A stretch of DNA of 5,084 nucleotides, taken from assembly GCA_003354225.1 (NCBI GenBank), contig PIVH01000735.1:1-5084 (forward strand), read 5' to 3'. Both the position numbers and the translations under genes were made by a program. Under the pieces are notes generated by a model that worked only from the letters and a program-made list of their open reading frames with translations, was not told the DNA's origin and did not search any database. The DNA is from Globobulimina sp. Its lineage: Eukaryota; Foraminifera; Rotaliida. Positions within the stretch are counted from its first letter, which is position 1, and each line of letters opens with the position of its first letter. Shown here piece by piece: positions 1 to 5,084 of the stretch.

Positions 1-59
1 TCAATTACCTCAAAAACTTCGAACCGCATCATGGGAGGCTTGTTTTCTTCAGCAAAAAG
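1..59. repeat. Left arm of inverted repeat
   Basis: This arm is the reverse complement of 202-260. Positions 1-50 match 211-260 at 49 of 50 bases (mismatch at 43/218). The match continues inward to 59/202 with two more mismatches (53/208 and 58/203), giving 56 of 59. The outer end (TCAATTACCTC) sits exactly at the window edge, so the true left limit and any target-site duplication cannot be seen. The arm could be the terminal repeat of a small non-autonomous element, an inverted duplication of a gene end, or a snap-back assembly or amplification artefact. The mismatches argue mildly against a simple copy artefact. Confidence 0.93.
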
Positions 60-230
60 ATCTTTAAATCCATGGTCCATGTGTAGCCTTTGTGCACGTC
101 GCCATAATGATTTGAGTTGAGCCTCTTCCGTAGCCACACCCACTAAAACCGGCCTCATTTGTTGTTGTGGTACTTTGTCAACTACGATTTTAATTTTTTC
201 ACGTTTTCCTGAAGAAAGCAAGCCTCCCAT
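1..230 (-). CDS. Partial unknown protein crossing the inverted repeat
   Basis: A minus-strand frame is open from an ATG at 228-230 to the left edge: 76 codons with no stop seen. An in-frame TAG at 261-263 closes it upstream, so this is the first usable Met. The product starts MGGLLSSGKR, has a basic and hydrophobic stretch, then a charged segment around SLWRRAQRLHMDHGF (residues about 41-55), and reaches EVFEVI at the edge. I recognise no family. Composition and the absence of stops favour coding, mainly in the spacer (residues 11-57). The first ten codons lie in the right repeat arm and may be start-proximal only by chance, because that arm is an inverted copy of sequence at the other end of the same frame. 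It could instead be the 3' end of a gene whose true 5' part was lost at the inversion. If the base left of the window completes GAC or GAT, the protein may end in Asp soon after. Confidence 0.4.
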   Translation of the reverse strand, partial: MGGLLSSGKREKIKIVVDKVPQQQMRPVLVGVATEEAQLKSLWRRAQRLHMDHGFKDLFAEENKPPMMRFEVFEVI

Positions 231-260
231 GATGCGGTTCGAAGTTTTTGAGGTAATTGA
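202..260. repeat. Right arm of inverted repeat
   Basis: This is the partner of 1-59, and the spacer is 60-201. On the plus strand a frame through this arm ends at TAA (262-264), just outside the repeat, reading Glu-Glu-Ser-Lys-Pro-Pro-Met-Met and ending Val-Ile-Asp-stop. The minus strand of the left arm encodes the same peptide with Asn for Ser. Transcribed on either strand, the 260-nt unit could fold into a long hairpin. Spacer and arms are visibly richer in GC than the flanking sequence. Confidence 0.93.
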
Positions 261-263
261 CTA

Positions 264-599
264 AGCTGTTTTTTGTCTTGTCAGTTTTATATTGCATTTC
301 AAAACAAATTCATGAACAATTTGGTCGGACATTATCTTACACTCTAAGTTATCAAAAAGTTGCTGCATTTACATGTAAACCGGAATTGCACGCAAATACC
401 TGCAATGTTTGCAACTGTAATGCTACCTATGATGTGGTGCAAACATTTTAAATGCAAAGCTGTTGACGAATACAAAGAAGTAAATATTTTGATTGATTCA
501 TATATGTATTCGATAGAAGAGTATGCTCAAAATGCCATTATATTCCTAAAGAATGAAACATGTACAATGAAAAACCTAAATATTATTGAGCATACATAA
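264..599 (+). pseudogene. Probable decayed or frameshifted 3' end of a small cysteine-containing gene
   Basis: Two overlapping plus-strand frames together read like one protein. The first, open from 257 to a stop at 449-451, has a hydrophobic start (KLFFVLSVLYCI) and a Cys cluster, TCNVCNCNATYD. The second is open to the TAA at 597-599 and contains KCKAVDEYKEVNILIDSYMY and KNETCTMKN. They would join smoothly if the four-T run at 446-449 had one T fewer, so a one-base insertion or a sequencing error is the simplest reading. A 43-nt GT-AG intron (417-459) would also join them, but it is shorter than the introns in the neighbouring gene. The first frame has no ATG and begins next to the inverted repeat, so the 5' end is missing or interrupted. 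Two AATAAA signals follow the stop. I recognise no family; this may be noise that happens to be open. Confidence 0.33.
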
Positions 600-635
600 C
601 AATATACAAAATAGAGAAAATGTTTACTAGTACAG

Positions 636-646
636 AATAAAATAAA
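636..646 (+). terminator. Two overlapping AATAAA polyadenylation signals
   Basis: AATAAA occurs at 636-641 and again at 641-646 on the plus strand, 37 and 42 bases after the TAA at 597-599. This spacing suits a eukaryotic 3' UTR and gives modest support to a plus-strand transcript ending here, tail to tail with the minus-strand gene that stops at 648. In AT-rich DNA such hexamers also arise by chance. Confidence 0.4.
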
Positions 647-647
647 T

Positions 648-3132
648 TCATTTATATTGTGTTGGAATCTTCACTATGTTGAGTCCAAGCTGCTGATTCA
701 AAGCTGTATGTCTTGATTTGTTGCCGTTGTATGAATTCAAGGCATATCCAATCTGTCCGGGAGTGGCATGGGCGCCAGGAATTAATTTGGGTGTTGCATA
801 CATACTTTCATACGACGGGCTCATCATTTTACTCTCATCATCTTCATCCATATCACTTCCATCATTATCCTCCACATTAACACTCAAATATGCATTATTC
901 GCACCATTCATATCCATATTATTTTTTATGTCAATGGAAGAATTACTATTGACAGCCATTGCTAATTCAATGCAGTTTTCTTCTTCTTCTCCGTATACAT
1001 CATTTTCGCCATCCTGTTCTGCAGTAAATCCCCAATGGAAACTCCTCTTTTTTTGATGAATTTGAACAGCGGGCGGTTGAGCTTGGACACTCATTCCATT
1101 TGATTTAGATTTTAAACTCCTTTTCGTCAACTTTTTTGATGTTGCTTTTTGTTGAAATAACTTGCCTAATACAGATTTATTGTACTTATCAATCCCATCC
1201 GTTTTGTCAGATTCACTTTCATTGTCACTCGATAAATATCCATTTTTCATCTCTTTTACATTCAGAAACAACGGGTTATATTTTGCTTTGTCATCTTCCT
1301 GTAATGGGCCATCCGTATCATTGCCATCTAATTCGTTCTCACTTCTTCGGCGCCACACTGTCACTGCATTGTCTATCTGTATTCCTTCTTTTTGATCAAC
1401 ATTTTTATCCGCATCTTTGCAACATTTTATGTAACAATATCTCAAAATACATACTGCTGCCATCAAACACAAAGCAGCCACTGCTCCAAACACTATCTTT
1501 AGAATGGTGTACAGATCAAATATAAAAACATCATTTCTATTTTCATTTGTTTCTAATGTGATGGTTGAATGGATATTTGTGCTGTTTTTAACAGTCACAG
1601 ACTTTGTAAAATTTCTTCTTTCGACTTGAATCAAAATACCTTGAAAAGTATCGGAAAACCCAAATGAATGCAATTTATTGTTGGTATTGGTTGTGAATAT
1701 TGATAGAAATGTGTGCGACGTAAACGTATTCACCACAAACTCTTCGTATTTCTCAATCAATGTTTCAGCAATGATACCAAACGCACCATACGCTATATAC
1801 TGAGCGCTATAAACATATTAAATAAACATTTGTAAAATAAAAAAAATATAATATCCTAACTATTTAACGGCGGGATTCTATATACATTGTACGGAGAGTA
1901 TAACAGACGAAGGAAAAGCACATATTATTTGCACTAAACAATTAAGTAGTTTTCATCACGGAATGTTTGACAAAATGGTGATTCAAAAGGATTCAATTCA
2001 TAGTTAAAAATAGCACAAAATGTCATATTGAGAATACCACCCATTTTCCAGACGGTATTATCATCAAACATTCTATATTTATATTTGCTGGATTTCCCAG
2101 TAATATCCTCATACGTTTTCAATAGTTGCTCGCCAATGTATTTCCCAAAAATCATGTTGATTCCGTTGCTGCTTTCATTGAAATACACATAAATCTCCAA
2201 ACGTTTTTCGTTATCATTATAAACTTGTACTGGTGCAGTTGTTGGGGCTGTCGTAGGGCTGCGGGTTGGTGTATGCGTTGGCGGCCTGGTGGCTGGATTT
2301 CGTGTGGGTCCGTTGCTAGGTTCGTCTGTTGGAGTGGCAGTGGTTGGAAACGTAGTTGCTGGCAATAATGTAGGTGGTATTGTTGGTGCTGTTGTTGATG
2401 CAGTGGGCGATGCTGTTGGTGACATAGTTGGTCTGTACATAAATATATCAAACCAGAAACACGAAAACAAGAAAAAACAAGAAAAAAATTAACACACTCC
2501 GTTGTCGGCGCAATTGTCAGATCGTTACATAAGTCGTTACTATTGGCACATGACCAGGCATCTGGTGCGAAATCGCAGGTTGCAGAGTAATTTGATGCAC
2601 AATGCATAATTCCCGCGTGATATGCAAAACTGCCGCCACTTTGAATATATTGACTCGTATTCACATCACGCCAACCATACATTGCATAGATGTTTATCGG
2701 ATTTGCATATGGCTCAAATGTGCTCTTTTCCTGATTTGCTGCTGATAATGAATCGTCGCCATTTAATATGCAATTTTTGGTGCTTGTTGCTGGTGAATAT
2801 GATGGACAATATATTGTGATGCCAGTACAGCTAAAATCGCCAGTTACACAATCTGGAAGGATAAGTTTGGATGATTTCGAAGCCTGAAATATTGTTCGCT
2901 GGCAGGCATAATCGGCACTGCACGTTATTGAACATTGGAAATTTGATGGACAGCGTATTGTTGATTGTTTGCAAGATGATGTGCCAATGCATTGGACATC
3001 GCAGGTCTCATTTTCAGCGCAATTAATCACTGAATTATCACATTTGTTATTTCCACAAACGATAATATTAGCATTTGTATATGATATTAATATGAGCAAC
3101 GGCGCCATTAACTGATGTAAAAAAGAAGACAT
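648..3132 (-). CDS. Spliced gene for a type I membrane protein with Cys-rich repeats, PT stalk and acidic cytoplasmic tail
   Basis: The proposed exons, in transcript order on the minus strand, are 3132-2498, 2432-1940, 1877-1861 and 1806-648, giving 767 residues. The start at 3132 was chosen because it has A at -3 and opens directly into a signal peptide (hydrophobic PLLILIS, cleavage after TNA at about residue 21). Residues 26-109 hold many cysteines, including two exact 23-residue units (C-x6-C-x5-C-x3-C-x5) at 31-76. Residues 110-212 form a further extracellular part with more cysteines. Residues 213-279 are a Pro-Thr stalk, a likely O-glycosylation region. Residues 280-482 form a membrane-proximal ectodomain with several N-x-S/T sites. 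A single membrane helix lies at about 483-503, followed by RYCYIKCCK, a possible palmitoylation site. The tail of about 264 residues mixes basic patches with acidic serine clusters and carries YESM (714-717), a Tyr-x-x-hydrophobic sorting-type motif. It is probably a surface receptor or adhesion protein, inferred from architecture alone. I recognise no named family. The exon 2-4 junctions are the least certain part. Confidence 0.78.
1807..1860 (-). other. Intron 3 (54 nt, GT-AG)
   Basis: The donor is GTTAGGATAT at 1860 and the acceptor is ATGTTTATAG ending at 1807, with a long T-rich interior. It joins TA of the microexon to C of exon 4, making TAC (Tyr). The strong T-tract and typical length make this the more convincing of the two introns in this stretch. 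A second acceptor 7 nt further on (CAG ending at 1800) serves the single-intron alternative. Confidence 0.6.
1861..1877 (-). other. Candidate 17-nt microexon
   Basis: The sequence AATCCCGCCGTTAAATA lies between a TATATAG acceptor and a GTTAGG donor. It encodes Asn-Pro-Ala-Val-Lys plus two bases of a Tyr codon completed by exon 4. The result reads smoothly as NYLI-NPAVKY-AQYIAYGAFG. The frame upstream is closed by a TAG that is itself the acceptor, so the exon cannot be longer in this frame. The model gives flanking introns of 62 and 54 nt, close to the 65 nt of intron 1. Confidence 0.5.
1878..1939 (-). other. Intron 2 (62 nt, GT-AG)
   Basis: The donor GTTTAG at 1939 comes just before an in-frame TAG (1934-1936) that would otherwise end exon 2 after NYLIV. 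The acceptor is AATGTATATAG ending at 1878, preceded by a pyrimidine-rich stretch. The length matches intron 1. An alternative is a single 140-nt intron from 1939 to 1800 that skips the microexon and also keeps the frame. Confidence 0.55.
2231..2431 (-). repeat. Pro-Thr low-complexity stalk
   Basis: Sixty-seven codons encode mainly PT, APT, SPT and TPT steps (for example PTMSPTASPT and PTHTPTRSPT), almost half of them Thr or Ser and about a third Pro. This is typical of an extended O-glycosylated spacer that lifts a head domain away from the membrane. The plus strand shows the matching run of GT-rich triplets. Confidence 0.88.
2433..2497 (-). other. Intron 1 (65 nt, GT-AG)
   Basis: The donor is GTGTGTTAAT at 2497 and the acceptor is TATGTACAG ending at 2433, with a T-rich interior. 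Splicing makes a Glu codon from GA + A and joins the Cys-rich exon (APTTE) directly to the Pro-Thr stalk (PTMSPTASPT). Other GT choices nearby (2495, 2493) put the stalk out of frame. Reading on through the intron turns the stalk into an unnatural Gln/His-rich sequence, which strongly favours splicing here. Confidence 0.85.
2905..3042 (-). repeat. Two 69-bp units encoding a 23-residue cysteine repeat
   Basis: Residues 31-53 and 54-76 of the membrane protein share the exact spacing C-x6-C-x5-C-x3-C-x5, with Ile before the second Cys of each unit (VIN-C, TIR-C) and C-P or C-A after it. A third unit begins at C77 but then drifts. The DNA has diverged, so the repeat is clearest at the protein level. 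Regular Cys spacing of this kind suggests a disulfide-laced solenoid. Confidence 0.8.
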
Positions 3133-3173
3133 TCTTGAAAGTTTTTTGACAACTAATCGTGACTCCAATTGCA
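3133..3173. promoter_or_regulatory. Short divergent start region shared by two genes
   Basis: Only 41 bp separate the ATG at 3132 (minus) from the ATG at 3174 (plus). The gap contains a T run (3142-3147) and CCAAT (3165-3169) on the plus strand, but no clear TATA box. The 5' UTRs are either very short or overlap the opposite gene, so this region likely holds a bidirectional promoter or parts of one. If the plus gene starts at 3210 instead, the gap is 77 bp. Confidence 0.4.
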
Positions 3174-5084
3174 ATGGGAAAGTGTTGCTCAACTTCGTGG
3201 TACCAATCAATGACAGCAGAGTACCTTAAACATGAAACAGTGAATGAATGCGTAAGAAGTCAATGCAATTGTCAACAATTAAAAGTTGGAGATTCGCTGC
3301 AACTCACAGCATCTCATGATAACAATATTATTTTCGAAGGAAGATTATTATATATCGAAGCCATCTCATCCTATTCATGTCTTGCAGCAAATGATTGGTC
3401 CTTTGTCGACGATGCTAAGTCTAAATTCATTGGACGTAGATTGATAATAACAAGAGATATACCAAATGTTGCTGCATTATCATGTAACATAAAATATGGC
3501 GACGACACTTTTGATTTAAGCCATGTGCCTGATCAGTATCGATATAAAATTGACGAATATGTGCGTTTATCTATGCACATCAATGCGTGCAATAATGCTC
3601 AAAGAATTGGAGCATACTCTAAAAAAAACAAACATTACAGAAAAAGTGAGAATGCGTTATTATCAAAATCAATAAAATTGGAATTCATCCATTCATGTAA
3701 CAAAGCAACAAAAACGAATGGGAATATTCGGATTTATGCTAAAAACAAATTATTTTATATCAAACCATCAGTCAACACCGCAGATAACGAAGAGCTTAAA
3801 TTAATGGACGAAGAACCAATGTGTCTTAATCGTACTGTTTTGACTGAATTTTTTTATGTCAAGCCAACGAAAAACCGATTCTGTGATGGATTTTCCAATA
3901 CTGTTTTCTCACTAAAACATTGTATCCGCAAAACTGAGCATGTGCATCCAAGAATTGTCCATACTAAACGTGCGTTTATTCATTTCATTGTAAACAGTTC
4001 CATTTCCGTTGCATTCCCTCAATTTACAGATGCTATTAACAAGGAAACAACGCATAGACAATGGTTATTCAATGCATATTGGACATGTTTTCCAACACTG
4101 TACGCTCAGAATATATTTATATGTGAAACCAGATTTATATGTCAAAATATTATTAAATTTTCACCATTATATCACAATTCCAATCTTAATGACAGTATAT
4201 CCAACACAATTCCTCATCAACTCTTTTTATTCGAATGCGGAGCGATAAAAAACATTTGTAACGCATATAATATGCCATATGAGTATCCATACGAATTATG
4301 TCCATCTTATCTTAATCAGTATAAAAATTCAACACGAAGTGATCCAAAAATGTCCGTATTTATCAAAGAATGTCCATTTTATATTGCAAAATATAATGAA
4401 AAATGGGATTTAGGCATTATACCATCATTGAAACATGATTATGTCAACGATTTATGCAAAGCATGGAGTCAACTCCGAGCAGTCAATCTTTTCCGCAATG
4501 CCAAAGAATTTGACTTGAATGAGTATATAACGTATTATCAGACCAATATGTTTGACAAAGATCCATATTATAATTTTTTCAAAGAAACTGGAATGATCCA
4601 TTCACACTCAATGGTTGAAATATTTTGTTCAATCAATTATGGTGAATCGTATGCCGTATTATATCAAAAACACTTATTAGAAAATGAAAAACGAATACAG
4701 ACCGCAGCAAAGCAACGGAAGTTCGCAGCTGGAGATGCTGCAAAAGCTCGACAACAAGAAATAGAGAGAAGCACTCCACTGCAAATTGAGCAGTTCATGA
4801 ATATGGAGAGATTTACATCGCATAAAATCGCTTTGGAGTATTGTAACAAATGTTGGTTTCCTAAATTTAGGCTTTATAAAAGCAGACAAAGGACGGTAAT
4901 GGAGATCGTGGAACGCATATTTAAGGACAGAAAATCAGTGCAACGCAAAACAATGGATGACATTTGTTGTGATTTGCAGTTTGATGATCTTTATCGACCA
5001 TTTGCGTATATGTCTGTGGGTTGGAAGGTGCTGGCAAAGATTAAGGACAATGATTTTAATAAGCGGTATTTGGAAGAGTTAGCA
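3174..5084 (+). CDS. Large unknown protein, partial at 3' end, with possible N-terminal lipid anchor
   Basis: One frame stays open for 637 codons to the right edge without a stop or any need for splicing, in AT-rich DNA where this would not occur by chance. The ATG at 3174 is the first after an in-frame TGA at 3147-3149 and has G at -3 and +4. A second in-frame ATG is at 3210 in a weaker context. The upstream start gives MGKCCSTSW: Gly2 and Ser6 fit the N-myristoylation pattern, and Cys4/Cys5 could be palmitoylated. No signal peptide or membrane helix is apparent, so a cytosolic, membrane-attached protein is the likely reading. The body is Asn-, Lys-, Tyr- and Cys-rich and otherwise featureless. 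Residues about 503-530 (NEKRIQTAAKQRKF onward) look helical and highly charged, and a CNKC pair lies at 557-560. I recognise no family. It is probably a lineage-specific gene; a virus-derived origin cannot be excluded. The 3' end lies beyond 5084. Confidence 0.8.
   Translation, partial: MGKCCSTSWYQSMTAEYLKHETVNECVRSQCNCQQLKVGDSLQLTASHDNNIIFEGRLLYIEAISSYSCLAANDWSFVDDAKSKFIGRRLIITRDIPNVAALSCNIKYGDDTFDLSHVPDQYRYKIDEYVRLSMHINACNNAQRIGAYSKKNKHYRKSENALLSKSIKLEFIHSCNKATKTNGNIRIYAKNKLFYIKPSVNTADNEELKLMDEEPMCLNRTVLTEFFYVKPTKNRFCDGFSNTVFSLKHCIRKTEHVHPRIVHTKRAFIHFIVNSSISVAFPQFTDAINKETTHRQWLFNAYWTCFPTLYAQNIFICETRFICQNIIKFSPLYHNSNLNDSISNTIPHQLFLFECGAIKNICNAYNMPYEYPYELCPSYLNQYKNSTRSDPKMSVFIKECPFYIAKYNEKWDLGIIPSLKHDYVNDLCKAWSQLRAVNLFRNAKEFDLNEYITYYQTNMFDKDPYYNFFKETGMIHSHSMVEIFCSINYGESYAVLYQKHLLENEKRIQTAAKQRKFAAGDAAKARQQEIERSTPLQIEQFMNMERFTSHKIALEYCNKCWFPKFRLYKSRQRTVMEIVERIFKDRKSVQRKTMDDICCDLQFDDLYRPFAYMSVGWKVLAKIKDNDFNKRYLEELA

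Noticed and set aside
1-260. CRISPR array or tRNA-like structure in the inverted repeat
   Set aside because: There are only two arms in inverted orientation, with no direct repeats, and nothing resembling tRNA arms or conserved loops.
253-284. A 32-nt GT-AG intron-like stretch (GTAATT...TGTCAG) leaving the right repeat arm
   Set aside because: The signals look good, but 32 nt is far shorter than the other introns here, and the frame it opens stops after about 20 codons at 345-347.
718-1056. Plus-strand open frame of 112 codons opposite exon 4
   Set aside because: It is antisense to a well-supported coding exon. Its Ser/Leu-rich composition is what acidic and Asn-rich codons give when read backwards.
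1136-1525. Plus-strand open frames rich in His, Cys and Leu opposite the tail and membrane segment
   Set aside because: They are shadows of the minus-strand exon, with no start context or domain of their own.
2152-2432. Continuation of the Cys-rich frame as a Gln/His-rich C-terminus
   Set aside because: This is most simply the out-of-frame reading of the PT stalk after an unspliced intron. It is kept only as a low-interest isoform idea.
2126-2492. Plus-strand Gly/Val/Trp-rich frames opposite the PT stalk
   Set aside because: They arise from the complement of the repetitive Pro-Thr codons; the low complexity explains them fully.
4009-4248. Plus-strand open frame of 79 codons inside the right-hand gene
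   Set aside because: It overlaps the much longer open frame in another phase and shows no independent features.
4664-4889. Minus-strand Cys/Ser-rich frames at the right end
   Set aside because: They are antisense to the charged helical part of the large plus-strand gene, and their composition follows from that.

Overview
This window looks like nuclear DNA from an AT-rich, gene-dense microbial eukaryote. The main evidence is one minus-strand gene that only makes sense when spliced: its signal peptide, Cys-rich repeats, Pro-Thr stalk, membrane segment and acidic tail lie in different frames joined by short GT-AG introns of about 54-65 nt. Secreted or membrane proteins with Cys-repeat heads and long PT-rich stalks are common in several protist lineages (SAR-type genomes, foraminifera-like rhizarians, diatoms). 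That placement is an inference at low confidence; the sequence does not fix the organism.

Layout. Positions 1-260 form a near-perfect inverted repeat (arms of about 59 bp, spacer of about 142 bp). An open minus-strand frame crosses it and runs off the left edge. Positions 264-599 hold a plus-strand stretch that reads like the decayed or frameshifted 3' end of a small cysteine-containing gene, followed by two overlapping AATAAA signals at 636-646. Positions 648-3132 (minus) hold a four-exon gene for a predicted 767-residue type I membrane protein, converging on that plus-strand fragment. A gap of only 41 bp (3133-3173) separates its start from a divergent plus-strand gene, 3174 to beyond 5084. 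That gene is open and intronless for 637 codons and starts with Met-Gly-Lys-Cys-Cys, which fits N-myristoylation plus palmitoylation.

How they may work together. The two large genes are divergent and must share the short region between them. One product is predicted to span the surface membrane, and the other may be lipid-anchored to a membrane from the cytosol. A joint role is possible, but only the layout suggests it. I recognised neither large protein as a named family. The best candidates for something undescribed are the orphan lipid-anchored protein, the receptor-like protein with its 17-nt microexon, and the inverted repeat whose two arms can be read as the same peptide.
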